A DNA stretch of 64,000 bases from Paracoccus sediminilitoris (GTDB lineage: Bacteria; Pseudomonadota; Alphaproteobacteria; Rhodobacterales; Rhodobacteraceae): positions 1 through 64,000 of the forward strand of contig NZ_QJPK01000017.1 in assembly GCF_003259195.1 (NCBI RefSeq). Direction: 5' to 3'. A program made the translations under genes and the position numbers. Under the pieces are notes generated by a model. That model had not been told where the DNA came from. It worked only from the letters and a program-made list of their open reading frames with translations, and ran no database searches. Positions 45,659 through 54,356 of this stretch are shown here, piece after piece. Numbering within the stretch: position 1 is the first letter of the stretch; every line of letters starts with the position of its first letter.

Positions 45659-46146
45659 AACAGTCCCTGATCGCCATCGCATCCACGGCCCTTCTTCTTG
45701 GCACAGGCGCGGCCTTTGCCGATGTCACGCGGCATCCGATCCCCAATTCGGATTTCCCCATCCTGCAGGCAGTCGAGATCCCCGCCGATGCGACTTTGGT
45801 CTATCTGAGCGGCACCGTCCCGCAGGTCATCGACGCCGAGGCCGAGGACGGTTCGCCCGAACAGTTCGGCGATACCGCCGCCCAGACCGAAAGCACCTTG
45901 GCATCGATCGAGGAAAAGCTGACCGCGCTGGACCTGACCATGGGCGATGTCATCAAGATGCAGGCCTATCTGGTCGCCCCCGACGGCAGCGAGGAGATGG
46001 ATTTCAGCGGGTTCATGACCGGGTACACCCAGTATTTCGGCACCGAAGACCAGCCGAACCTGCCCACCCGATCGGTCTTTGAAGTGGCCGGACTGGCGAA
46101 CCCGGCCTGGCTGGTCGAGATCGAAGTGGTCGCCGTCCGACCCTGA
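45655..46146 (+). CDS. Exported RidA-family (YjgF/UK114) protein
   Basis: 163 residues. An N-terminal signal peptide (MKQSLIAIASTALLLGTGAAFA) precedes a RidA domain. The substrate-binding arginine is kept in LPTRSVFEVAGL and the following acidic residue in VEIEVVAV. RidA proteins hydrolyse reactive imines and enamines made by amino-acid-oxidising enzymes. RidA is normally cytoplasmic, so an exported copy next to an exported amine oxidase suggests imine clearance in the periplasm. A strong terminator follows. Confidence 0.88.
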   Translation: MKQSLIAIASTALLLGTGAAFADVTRHPIPNSDFPILQAVEIPADATLVYLSGTVPQVIDAEAEDGSPEQFGDTAAQTESTLASIEEKLTALDLTMGDVIKMQAYLVAPDGSEEMDFSGFMTGYTQYFGTEDQPNLPTRSVFEVAGLANPAWLVEIEVVAVRP

Positions 46147-46163
46147 CACGGCCCCCGGCCAAA

Positions 46164-46205
46164 GCGTCCTGCCATGCCGGTCAGGCAGCGGCAGGACGCC
46201 CTTTT
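46164..46205 (+). terminator. Intrinsic terminator of the amine-oxidase operon
   Basis: GCGTCCTGCC (46164-46173) and GGCAGGACGC (46190-46199) form a perfect 10-base stem, followed by CCTTTT. It ends the oxidase-cytochrome-RidA transcript. Confidence 0.85.
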
Positions 46206-46349
46206 AATGTCGCCCTGCCCCAGGGCCGTGAATGCGCGTCGGCCATTGTCATCACGCCCACTGTGGCGGTGTCGGGGATCCGATGCTCCTTCCGCTATCC
46301 GCGCCCAGCATGGCCTTGGCCACGGGCGGCAGCGCCGATCCAAATCGCC

Positions 46350-47102
46350 TCAGTCGATCAACCCCACGCGCCGTCGGATCTCCTGATCGCGCAGCGAGAC
46401 CTCCTCGCCCAGAAAACCGTCAGCTTCGGACCCGCACATCCAGACCAGGGTCCTGGCGGGCCATTCGGGCGGCACATGCACGGACCAATCCAGCTGGCTG
46501 ACCGAATTCACGCCGCTGTCCCGGATGGCGGCCTGCATGTCCGTGGCCACCGTGCCGGGCGACAGGCTGATGGCGCGGATGCCCTCGGCCCGAGCCTCCA
46601 GGTGCAGGGATCGCGTCAGCATCAGCGCCCCGGCCTTGCTGGCGCAATAGGCGCTCCAGCCTTCCTTCGGGGCATGTGCCGCGCCCGATCCGGCCGTCAG
46701 GATCGTCCCGCCGCCCTGCGCGCGCATCACCGGCAGCGACGCGCGCATACCGTGAAAGACACCCTTCAGATTGACGTCGATGGCCTGTCCCCATTCCTCC
46801 GGATCGGCATCCTGAAGCCCGGTGATGGGACCGATCAGGCCGGCATTGTTCACCAGCACGTCCAGCCGCCCGGCCTTGTCACACAAGGTGGCGACGGCCT
46901 GTTCCATGTCCCGCGCCCGCGCCACGTCGCCAGTCAGCGCGACGCCCCCGATCTCATCCGCAAGGGCGGTGACGGCCTTTGAATTGCGGGCCATCAGACC
47001 GACGACCGCCCCCGCACCGGCGAATGCCCGTGCCGTCGCCGCACCGATGCCGCGGCTTGCCCCGGTGACCAGAACCACCTTTCCCGTCAGATCGTTCGTC
47101 AT
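46350..47102 (-). CDS. Short-chain dehydrogenase/reductase
   Basis: 250 residues from the ATG at 47102; ATGs at 47108 and 47117 are alternatives. It is a classical SDR: cofactor motif VTGASRGIG, NNAG at LDVLVNNAG, and a catalytic Ser and Tyr-x3-Lys in TAGSGAAHAPKEGWSAYCASK. An aspartate or arginine switch for NAD versus NADP is not clear (LMARNSK suggests NADP). The substrate is unknown. It stands alone on the minus strand. Confidence 0.88.
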   Translation of the reverse strand: MTNDLTGKVVLVTGASRGIGAATARAFAGAGAVVGLMARNSKAVTALADEIGGVALTGDVARARDMEQAVATLCDKAGRLDVLVNNAGLIGPITGLQDADPEEWGQAIDVNLKGVFHGMRASLPVMRAQGGGTILTAGSGAAHAPKEGWSAYCASKAGALMLTRSLHLEARAEGIRAISLSPGTVATDMQAAIRDSGVNSVSQLDWSVHVPPEWPARTLVWMCGSEADGFLGEEVSLRDQEIRRRVGLID

Positions 47103-47288
47103 GCCCGTCATTGTCATCCCTGCGTCATCCCTGCCCTGCGTGAAAAAGCCTTGCCCCGGCATCTTATCCGCCCATCCGCGATCATTCCACCATGGGCTGC
47201 CCGCCGGTCATGCCGCGCCCCCGGACATGCCGGAACCTGAACCCGGCAGGCGCCATGAACGTTGCCAAGAACAGCAGGAGGAACCGAC

Positions 47289-47741
47289 ATGGCACAGCTT
47301 TCAGCACCCGACGACTCGCAATCTTTGGATCGGTTCCTGGCGGCGCAGGATGGGACCTATGACGCCGCGCTAGCCGAACTGCGGCGTGGGCGCAAAACGG
47401 GTCACTGGATGTGGTTCGTCTTTCCCCAGCTGCGGGGTCTGGGTCAATCGACGACTTCGCATTTCCACGGTATCGCGGACAGCGACGAGGCGCGCCGCTA
47501 TCTGGCCCATCCGGTCTTGGGACCGCGCCTGGCAGCCTGCGCCGAGGCGATGATGACCCATCCCGGCCTTGATGCGCAGACCATCCTGGGGCCGGTGGAC
47601 GCGATGAAGCTGCGATCCTCGGCGACGCTTTTTGCCGCGGTTTCCGGAGGCGACGACATCTGGAACCGGCTGATCACGCGGTTTTTCGACGGCGTCCCCT
47701 GCCCCCGGACAAGGGCGGTCCTGGAAGCCCGCAACCGGTAG
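47289..47741 (+). CDS. DUF1810-family protein
   Basis: 150 residues from the ATG at 47289, with a strong AGGAGGAA upstream. DLDRFLAAQDGTYDAALAELRRGRKTGHWMWFVFPQLRGLG is spread across the N-terminal third and is typical of DUF1810 (short motif: KTGHWMWFVFPQ). No membrane segment or signal is evident, so it is cytoplasmic. The function of the family is not established. Confidence 0.85.
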   Translation: MAQLSAPDDSQSLDRFLAAQDGTYDAALAELRRGRKTGHWMWFVFPQLRGLGQSTTSHFHGIADSDEARRYLAHPVLGPRLAACAEAMMTHPGLDAQTILGPVDAMKLRSSATLFAAVSGGDDIWNRLITRFFDGVPCPRTRAVLEARNR

Positions 47742-47763
47742 AGCCTTGGGGGCGGTCAGGGCG

Positions 47764-48417
47764 TCAACTCTGCCCCAGCACGTGAACGACGACGGCCGCG
47801 AAGAAGACCGCGCTGGCCGTGACCACGAAAAGATGCCAGATCGTCCGGTGATAGTGAAGCCGCGAAACCAGATAGAAGGCAAAGCCCACCGTATAGAGGC
47901 TGCCGCCGATCAGGATCAGCATGAAGGCGCGTGACGACATGTCGCCGAACAACGCGCCGCCCGCGACCGCGCCCGACCATCCCATCACCAGATAGAGCGC
48001 GATGGCAGGCGCCCGCCACCTGTCGGGCGCGAAACTGCGCAGTCCCGCACCGGTCAGCGCGCAGCCCCAGATCCACACCAGAAACCAAGCCGCCGGTTGC
48101 GGCGCGGCCAGTGCAAAGGCCGTATAGGTGCCCGCGATCTTGAGGTAGATGGCCGAATGATCCATCCGCCGCAGGATGTTGGTCAGGTGTTCGGGATGGG
48201 CCATGTTGTAAAGCGCCGAACACAGGATCATCGCGACCAACGTGCAGCCATAGATCGACACGCCCAGCAGCGACAGCGCATCGCTGCCTTGCGCCCAGGT
48301 GAAGGTAACCAGGATCGGAACCGCCAGCAGGGCGGCGGTCAGGCCGACCGCGTGGACCAGGAAGTCCGAAAGGGTTTCGGCCTTGCTGTAGGCTGTGCGT
48401 TGCGGCATCAGAAGCAT
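47764..48417 (-). CDS. Hemolysin III-family membrane protein (PAQR superfamily)
   Basis: 217 residues with seven hydrophobic segments. The PAQR pattern is present: SALYNMAHPEHLTNILRRMDHSAIY (His and Asp near the first helices) and a C-terminal HYHRTIWHLFVVTAS with metal-binding histidines. Relatives include TrhA and adiponectin receptors; the bacterial role is probably in membrane lipid homeostasis, and the hemolysin name is historical. Confidence 0.87.
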   Translation of the reverse strand: MLLMPQRTAYSKAETLSDFLVHAVGLTAALLAVPILVTFTWAQGSDALSLLGVSIYGCTLVAMILCSALYNMAHPEHLTNILRRMDHSAIYLKIAGTYTAFALAAPQPAAWFLVWIWGCALTGAGLRSFAPDRWRAPAIALYLVMGWSGAVAGGALFGDMSSRAFMLILIGGSLYTVGFAFYLVSRLHYHRTIWHLFVVTASAVFFAAVVVHVLGQS

Positions 48418-48685
48418 CGTCGCGGAATCCTGTGATTGAGACCGCTTAGGCTACACCAGGGCGCAGCCGGTTGAAACACCGGGACAGGCGGGCCGGGCGT
48501 CGCGATCGACCGTCGTGCGGGGAAAGCAGGGCAATGGGCCAGCGGTCTTATCGTCGCCTTTAGCATAGCCGCCGCCGAACACGCTGGCGGGCGGGCGGAT
48601 GGGTGACGGCCGGGGAAAGGATCGCGTTTCTTCCCAAAATTCCAATTTAGGATCAATCACTTGTCCTAAGACCCCGACGCTGCCG

Positions 48686-50086
48686 TCACGCCCCTGAACC
48701 CGCGCCCCAGTCGGTGATGGTGTCCTGCTGTCGGCGAAGGCGCAGCAGGGCCGAGCCTTCGTCCAGCGCCACGTCGGCGCAGAGGATCGGTTGCCCTGCC
48801 GCAACGTCACGGCGCAGCGCGCGCCCGGCTGCAAGGTAATAAGGCACCGGCGCATCATCGGCGATCCGAGCCGCGGGTGTCATCCGGCCCGAGACATGGG
48901 CGATGGTGTGGTGATGCCCCTCGGCCCGCAGGACGGTGCCGGCGGGCAGGTCGGCATCGGCAAAGGCGGTCAGGTCCACCACCGGGCGCGGGTTGCGGGC
49001 GCCCGACGACACGCCATGCAGCGCTGCCTCGAAGACCGTGGTCGCGGCCTCCAGCCCCAGCAGGTGGCGCGGCAGGCCGACCATGGCGGTGCGCCCGTCA
49101 CGGGACACGACATGGCCCTTGTCGCGCAGCATGTCCCATGTTTCGGCATCGTCGCAGGCGACGGTGACGAAGACGCCGCCAGCAAAGCTGACCTCTTTGG
49201 GCAGACGCAGGCAGTGGAACACGTCCAGCCGCCCCTGCCCCGACAGAAGCCCACCTTGGTCCGTCATCAGGTCTGCGACCTCGGGGATGCGGGCAATGGG
49301 GGCATGCAGGTCGGCACGGTCGGGAGAGAACCCCAGGGCATTGGCGACCAGCGTCAGTTCGCACAGGTCGGGCACGGCGCGCTGCGGCAGGGCACGCAGC
49401 GCGCGGCCACGGCCCGCCGCGACCGCGGCCCAAGGCCGATCCGCGGGGTCCAGCCAGGCGGACAGGTCGGGGGCGGCAATCGCGCGACCGTTACTGATCA
49501 CCTGCCCCGTATCGGGATCGAAGACGAAATCATATTCGCTGGATTTGCCCGCCGCGATGATCTGCAAGCCGATGACTTGTGCCCAAGTCGCAAGCCCGAT
49601 CAGCAGGCTGGGCTGATCACCGTCCACCGGTGCCACGACCACGCCCCGGTCGCGGGCCATGCGCGACAGGATCGGGCCCACCACGCTGTCGGTCTCCTTG
49701 GTGACCATGACGACGTGATGCCCGGCTGCAATCGCCATTTCCGCATGGCGTGCGCCGGCCTCGGGGTCGCCGGTGGCCTCCAGCACAACGTCCAACGGCA
49801 GGGACGCCACAGTGGCCAGATCGCCCGCGGCGATCCAGTCGCCGGCCTCCCAGGCCGCCCGCGCGCTGGCGGCATCGTCGCAGACCGCGATCCGCACGGG
49901 GTCCACTCCTACGGATGCCAGCGCCGCCGCCGCCTTGGCGGCATCGCGGTCCACCGCGACGCGGCAGGCCAGCCCGTCCACGCGACGCGCCTGCGCCAGA
50001 AAGCTGCTCCCGAACCCGCCGGTGCCGACGATCGCGGTCTGAACGGTGCGCCCCTGTCGGGCGGCAAAATGGCCAATCAGGTTCAT
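48686..50086 (-). CDS. DRL-like NAD(P)-dependent oxidoreductase with C-terminal SAF domain
   Basis: 466 residues from the ATG at 50086, which overlaps the tctA stop by ATGA. The N-terminal Rossmann motif is TAIVGTGGFGSSFLAQA. The middle part (VVMVTKETDSVVGPIL, VDGDQPSLLIGLATWAQVIG, AAGKSSEYDFVFDP) resembles the homoserine-dehydrogenase-like family that includes the Brucella DRL reductoisomerase, and a SAF domain follows from about residue 390. DRL converts deoxyxylulose phosphate to methylerythritol phosphate, but most family members are uncharacterised. In this sugar-acid operon an oxidation or oxidoisomerisation of the imported substrate is more likely. It is the last gene of the operon. 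Confidence 0.78.
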   Translation of the reverse strand: MNLIGHFAARQGRTVQTAIVGTGGFGSSFLAQARRVDGLACRVAVDRDAAKAAAALASVGVDPVRIAVCDDAASARAAWEAGDWIAAGDLATVASLPLDVVLEATGDPEAGARHAEMAIAAGHHVVMVTKETDSVVGPILSRMARDRGVVVAPVDGDQPSLLIGLATWAQVIGLQIIAAGKSSEYDFVFDPDTGQVISNGRAIAAPDLSAWLDPADRPWAAVAAGRGRALRALPQRAVPDLCELTLVANALGFSPDRADLHAPIARIPEVADLMTDQGGLLSGQGRLDVFHCLRLPKEVSFAGGVFVTVACDDAETWDMLRDKGHVVSRDGRTAMVGLPRHLLGLEAATTVFEAALHGVSSGARNPRPVVDLTAFADADLPAGTVLRAEGHHHTIAHVSGRMTPAARIADDAPVPYYLAAGRALRRDVAAGQPILCADVALDEGSALLRLRRQQDTITDWGAGSGA

Positions 50087-51591
50087 GCGACCACCTTGCG
50101 GTTGCGGCGCAGGCTGAGCGCCAGGCCAAGCGTCTTGGGCAGGATAAGCAGCGCCAGCGCCACCATCATGATCCCCGTCACCAGCGGATTGGCAAAGAAG
50201 ATGCCAAGCGATCCGTCCGACAGCAGCATCGATTGGTGGAACGCGTTCTCGGCCTTGTGACCCAGAACCATCGCCAAGATCATCGGTGCCAGCGGATAGT
50301 CCAGCTTGGTGAACAGAAAGCCCACCAGGCCAAAGACCAGCACCAGCCACAGATCGAACGTCGCCCCGGACACCGTGTAGGCGCCGACGAAACAGATCGC
50401 GACGATCATCGGCCCGATGATGGTGAACGGAATGCGCAGCAGCGCCGCGAACATCGGCACGGTGGCCAGCACCAGGATCACCCCCAGCAGGTTCGACACG
50501 TACATGCTGGCGATCAGGCCCCAGACGAAATCGGGCTTGGTGGCGAACAGCATCGGCCCCGGAGTCAGGCCCCAGATCATCAGCCCGCCCATCATCACCG
50601 CCGCGGTGGCCGATGACGGGACGCCCAGAGCCAGCATCGGCAGCATCGCGCAGGTGCCCGCACTGTGGTCGGCGGTTTCGGGCGCCACGATCCCCTCGGG
50701 GCGACCCGACCCGAAGGCCGCGCCCTGGCGCGACGCCTGGCGGGCCACGCCATAAGACATGAAGCTGGCCGCCGTGGGTCCGCCCGGCGTGATGCCCATC
50801 CAGATGCCGATCAGGCCCGAGCGCAGGGTCGTGGCCCAGTATTTCGGCAGCTCGGCCAGGGTCTTCAGCACATCGCGCAGGTCTATCTTGGACGACACGC
50901 CGCGAAACCGCAGCCCCTCCTGCACGGTGGCCAACAGCTCTCCGATGCCGAAGAGGCCGATCACCACCACCAGGAAGCTGATCCCGCCCAGCAGGTCCGA
51001 GAACCCGTAGGTCAGGCGGATGGACCCGGTCACGCTGTCCATGCCCACGGATGTCAGGATCAGGCCGGTCGTCAGCGACACCAGCGTCTTCATCGGGGCG
51101 GCGCTGCCCATGCCGATGAAGGCGGCGAAGGCCAGGAAATAGACCGCGAAATATTCGGGCGCACCGAAGCGCAGCGCGAATTGCGACGCCCAGCCCGCCA
51201 GCAGGGTGATGACCAGAATGCCCATCAGCGCGCCCACCCCCGCCGACACGAAGGCCAGCGTCAGCGCGCGCGTCGACTGGCCGTTTCGCGCCATCGGATA
51301 GCCGTCGAAGGTGGTGGCGACCGATGACGGTTCCCCCGGGATGTTGAACAGGATCGACGTGGTGGACCCGCCGAACAGCGCGCCCCAATACATCGATGTC
51401 AGTAGAATGATGGCCGATGTCGGGTCCAACGCGAAGGTCAGCGGGATCAGCAGCGACACCCCGTTGGGCGCGCCCAGCCCCGGCAGCACGCCCACGACCA
51501 GTCCCATCAGCACACCCGCGACCATCAGCATCAGGTGCATCGGGGTGATGGCCACGGAAAACCCGTGCATCAGCAGATCGAAATTGCCCAT
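50083..51591 (-). CDS. tctA: Tripartite tricarboxylate transporter, large permease
   Basis: 502 residues with about 12 membrane helices. TctA signatures are visible: VLPGLGAPNGVSLLIPLTF, YWGALFGGSTTSILFNIPGEPSS and the repeat in GITPGGPTAASFMSYGVA. It is the main transport subunit of a TTT system and works with TctB and a TctC-type binding protein. It lies 12 bases after tctB. The symbol marks the family; the substrate is not implied to be citrate. Confidence 0.93.
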   Translation of the reverse strand: MGNFDLLMHGFSVAITPMHLMLMVAGVLMGLVVGVLPGLGAPNGVSLLIPLTFALDPTSAIILLTSMYWGALFGGSTTSILFNIPGEPSSVATTFDGYPMARNGQSTRALTLAFVSAGVGALMGILVITLLAGWASQFALRFGAPEYFAVYFLAFAAFIGMGSAAPMKTLVSLTTGLILTSVGMDSVTGSIRLTYGFSDLLGGISFLVVVIGLFGIGELLATVQEGLRFRGVSSKIDLRDVLKTLAELPKYWATTLRSGLIGIWMGITPGGPTAASFMSYGVARQASRQGAAFGSGRPEGIVAPETADHSAGTCAMLPMLALGVPSSATAAVMMGGLMIWGLTPGPMLFATKPDFVWGLIASMYVSNLLGVILVLATVPMFAALLRIPFTIIGPMIVAICFVGAYTVSGATFDLWLVLVFGLVGFLFTKLDYPLAPMILAMVLGHKAENAFHQSMLLSDGSLGIFFANPLVTGIMMVALALLILPKTLGLALSLRRNRKVVA

Positions 51592-51603
51592 TGTCGCGGC
51601 CCC

Positions 51604-52119
51604 TTAATAGATGCCCAGAAGCGGCTCCAACGGCCCCTTCAACAGCGGAATCTGAAAGATCGTTTCGAAGATCAGGTACAGGCTGACGGCAAAGGCCGCG
51701 CCGATCGCCAGGCCTTTCCACAGGCGGAACCCGCCCTGACGCCACGCGGTCAGCCCGATATAGAAGGTCGCCGCGACGTAAAAGCCGACCGTCAGCATGC
51801 CGATGACGAAGGCCGTCATCGCGCCCAGGAAGGTGGCGATGCGGATCAGGTTCTGGCGCGGCAGAAACGGCTCCTCGGGGTCGTCCAGGGGGTCAGGGGG
51901 CGTGCGCTGTGCCTTGAGATGCGCGGCGACGGCGCCGCCCAGGTTCCACAGGCTGGCCCCGATAAGGACAATCGCCACCCAGAAGGGGAAATAGCCCGGC
52001 TGCGGGCCATGATCGCTCCACCCGGTGCCCAGTTCGGCGGCGCCGATGATGGCCGCCACGCCCAATGCGCCGGTGGTGATTGCCGTACCGATTTCGGCAT
52101 GAAAACGTCTGACGGTCAT
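51604..52119 (-). CDS. tctB: Tripartite tricarboxylate transporter, small permease
   Basis: 171 residues from the ATG at 52119, with GGGAGGG upstream. Four hydrophobic segments, including FLGAMTAFVIGMLTVGFYV, fit the poorly conserved TctB subunit. Its place between tctC and tctA supports the call. Confidence 0.88.
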   Translation of the reverse strand: MTVRRFHAEIGTAITTGALGVAAIIGAAELGTGWSDHGPQPGYFPFWVAIVLIGASLWNLGGAVAAHLKAQRTPPDPLDDPEEPFLPRQNLIRIATFLGAMTAFVIGMLTVGFYVAATFYIGLTAWRQGGFRLWKGLAIGAAFAVSLYLIFETIFQIPLLKGPLEPLLGIY

Positions 52120-52180
52120 GACCCTCCCTTTCCCCATGGGCAAAAGGGGCACCCGGACGATCCCGGATGCCCCGATGCGC

Positions 52181-53182
52181 TTATTGCGCGGCGGCGGTGA
52201 CCCAACCCTCGGCCTCGAAGACGGTCACGGTCGCGGCCTCGTTCTCCTCGATGAAGGCGGTCAGATCATCGCCTGTCAGCACCGCCGCAGTCTGCGAGGT
52301 CTTGGCAAGGTATTCCTGCCATTCCTGGGTCTCGGCGACGCGGGTCAGGGCGTCCTGGTAATAGGCCAGCACCTCGGGGTCCGTGCCCGCGGGCAGCCAG
52401 ACCGTCCGCGGCATCTGGTACCGCTCGATATCCAGCCCCTGCTCGGCGCAGGTCGGGATGTCGTGCCAGCCCATGTCGCCGCTGACCGGCTCGGATTCCG
52501 CCATCCGTTCGGGCGAGAACACGCAGAGCGGACGGATCGCGCCCGCCTGCCACTGGCCGATATTCTCGTTCGGGTTATTGACGTTCGCGGCGATATGGCC
52601 GCCGGCCAGCTGCACCCCAACCTCTCCGCCGCCGTTGAAGGGGACGTATTTGAAATCGGCCCCGGTGGTCTGTTCGATCAACGCGACCAGCGTCTCGTCG
52701 GTGTCCTTGGACTGGCTGCCACCAAAAACGATAGTGCCGGGTTCCGCCTTTGCGGCCTCGATCAGTTCCATCGAGGTCTGCCATGGGGCGTCGGCCTTGA
52801 CCCAGATCAGGAATTCGTCCAGCGCCAGGGCGGCGACGGGCTGCAGGTCCTCGGCCGAATAGGCCAGCTGGGCCACATGGGGCAGCAGATAGACGTTGTT
52901 CGTCCCGAAGATCAGCTTGTGCGGATCGGCGGCGTTCTGGCGGGCATAGAGGAACGCCTCGGCCCCCGAACCGCCGCCCTTGTTCAGCACGACCATGTTC
53001 TGGTCCAGGATGTCGTTGCGCGTCAGCGCGGCCTGGATGGTGCGGGCGAAATTGTCGGTCCCGCCGCCGGCACCCGATGCCACGATGAATTCCACCGGGC
53101 GTTCGGGCGTCCATTCGGCCAGCGCCGGGACGGCGGCGGCCAACAGGGCGGTGCCTGCGATCAATGCGGTCTTGATGGTCAT
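52181..53182 (-). CDS. tctC: TTT transporter solute-binding protein (Bug/TctC family)
   Basis: 333 residues. The signal peptide MTIKTALIAGTALLAAAVPA is followed by the Bug-family motif RPVEFIVASGAGGGTDNFAR. These proteins clamp a carboxylated ligand through two water-bridged beta strands, so the cargo is probably a sugar acid or other carboxylate. It lies upstream of tctB with a 61-base gap. Confidence 0.92.
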   Translation of the reverse strand: MTIKTALIAGTALLAAAVPALAEWTPERPVEFIVASGAGGGTDNFARTIQAALTRNDILDQNMVVLNKGGGSGAEAFLYARQNAADPHKLIFGTNNVYLLPHVAQLAYSAEDLQPVAALALDEFLIWVKADAPWQTSMELIEAAKAEPGTIVFGGSQSKDTDETLVALIEQTTGADFKYVPFNGGGEVGVQLAGGHIAANVNNPNENIGQWQAGAIRPLCVFSPERMAESEPVSGDMGWHDIPTCAEQGLDIERYQMPRTVWLPAGTDPEVLAYYQDALTRVAETQEWQEYLAKTSQTAAVLTGDDLTAFIEENEAATVTVFEAEGWVTAAAQ

Positions 53183-53240
53183 TCTCTCTCTCCTCCCAAA
53201 GATGATGCGACCCGCTTGCGGCGGGAAGAAGACCGGGCGC

Positions 53241-54299
53241 CTATTCGGCGACCAGAAATGTCGGGGCGACCTCTGCCTGCGCCCAGCCTGCGGGCAGCGC
53301 GCGCGGCGTGCGGGCAGGGTTCAGCGCGGCCAGGTCGCGGCCAAGGCGCGCGGCGGTCAGCGTCGCGCCCAGATCGGCGCGCCCCTGCCCCGCGATGTCG
53401 AAGGCCGTGCCATGCGCGGGCGTCACGATCGGAAAGCCGTAACCCGCGATCAGCGTCACGCCACGGTCAAAGCCCATCAGCTTCATCGCGATCTGGCCTT
53501 GGTCGTGATACATGGTCAGTACCGCGTCGAATTCGCCGCGAATGGCGCGCACGAAGACCGTGTCGGACGGGATCGGCCCCTTGGCGTCGATGCCCATGGC
53601 CACGGCCTGTGCCACGGCGGGGGCCAGGATCTCATCATCCTCGTGGCCGAAATTGCCGCCGTCGCCCGCATGGGGGTTCAGCGCCGCGACGCCGATCCGC
53701 GCGCCGGGCTTGCCCGCCCCGGCCATCACCTCGGCCGTCAGGCGCAGGCTGTCCAGGATGCGGTCGGTGGTCAACGTGTCGGCCACCTTGCGCAGCGGAA
53801 TGTGGCTGGTCACGCGGGCGTTCCAGACTTCCTCCAGGACGTTGAACTCGCGCCCGCTGCGATCGGCGTTCAGCACCGCGTCGATGAAGCCGATCTCGTC
53901 GACATAGCTGGGCCGGGCCAGGCGCATCGAATGCTTGTTGAAGGGCGTGAACATCGCCGCATCGGCGATGCCCGCCCCCGCCAGCTGCAGCACGCAGCCG
54001 AAATTCTGCAGGCTGGCCGCGCCGGCATGGGCGCTGGATTGGCCCAGGGTCATGCCGTCCACCGCGCAATTTTCCAGATCCAGCAGCACATGGCCCGGCG
54101 CCATGTCAGGGCCGACCTGATCGGCGCCGATCCGCGGCAGGTCCAGCGTGACGCCCGCATGGCGCGCGCCCATCTCCAGCACCCGCGCATCGCCGACGAC
54201 GATCACGTCCATGGCCTTCATGTCGTCATGGGCCAGCAGTTTCGCCGCCAGTTCCGGGCCGACGCCCCCGGCATCCCCCAAGGCCAAAGCAATGCGCAT
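53241..54299 (-). CDS. PdxA-like 4-phospho-sugar-acid dehydrogenase
   Basis: 352 residues. The PdxA fold motifs are LNPHAGDGGNFG, MYHDQGQIAMK (metal-binding His) and AHGTAFDIAGQG. PdxA makes pyridoxine precursor from 4-phosphohydroxythreonine, but its paralogue PdxA2 oxidises 4-phospho-D-threonate or -D-erythronate to DHAP and CO2. The operon, with transporter, kinase and GntR regulator, fits the catabolic paralogue rather than vitamin synthesis. The exact substrate is inferred. Confidence 0.85.
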   Translation of the reverse strand: MRIALALGDAGGVGPELAAKLLAHDDMKAMDVIVVGDARVLEMGARHAGVTLDLPRIGADQVGPDMAPGHVLLDLENCAVDGMTLGQSSAHAGAASLQNFGCVLQLAGAGIADAAMFTPFNKHSMRLARPSYVDEIGFIDAVLNADRSGREFNVLEEVWNARVTSHIPLRKVADTLTTDRILDSLRLTAEVMAGAGKPGARIGVAALNPHAGDGGNFGHEDDEILAPAVAQAVAMGIDAKGPIPSDTVFVRAIRGEFDAVLTMYHDQGQIAMKLMGFDRGVTLIAGYGFPIVTPAHGTAFDIAGQGRADLGATLTAARLGRDLAALNPARTPRALPAGWAQAEVAPTFLVAE

Positions 54300-54356
54300 G
54301 TCTCTCTCCGTCTGGAATGATGTTTCATGGATGGCGCGATGTCGCGCCGCCCGAAT

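Noticed and set aside
47764..48417. Hemolysin function for the PAQR-family protein
   Set aside because: The hemolysin III name is historical; the sequence shows a seven-helix PAQR protein and nothing toxin-like.
48418..48685. Possible small gene or operator downstream of the TTT operon (TTAGGA-N11-TCCTAA at 48647-48669)
   Set aside because: No coding sequence with a ribosome-binding site. The dyad lies at the 3' end of the operon with no T tract, so neither operator nor terminator is convincing.
50086..51745. In-frame upstream extension of the DRL-like gene to a 1,019-residue product
   Set aside because: The extension runs through tctA in another frame and ends in non-protein-like Arg/Gly sequence. 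The ATG at 50086 overlapping the tctA stop is the natural start.
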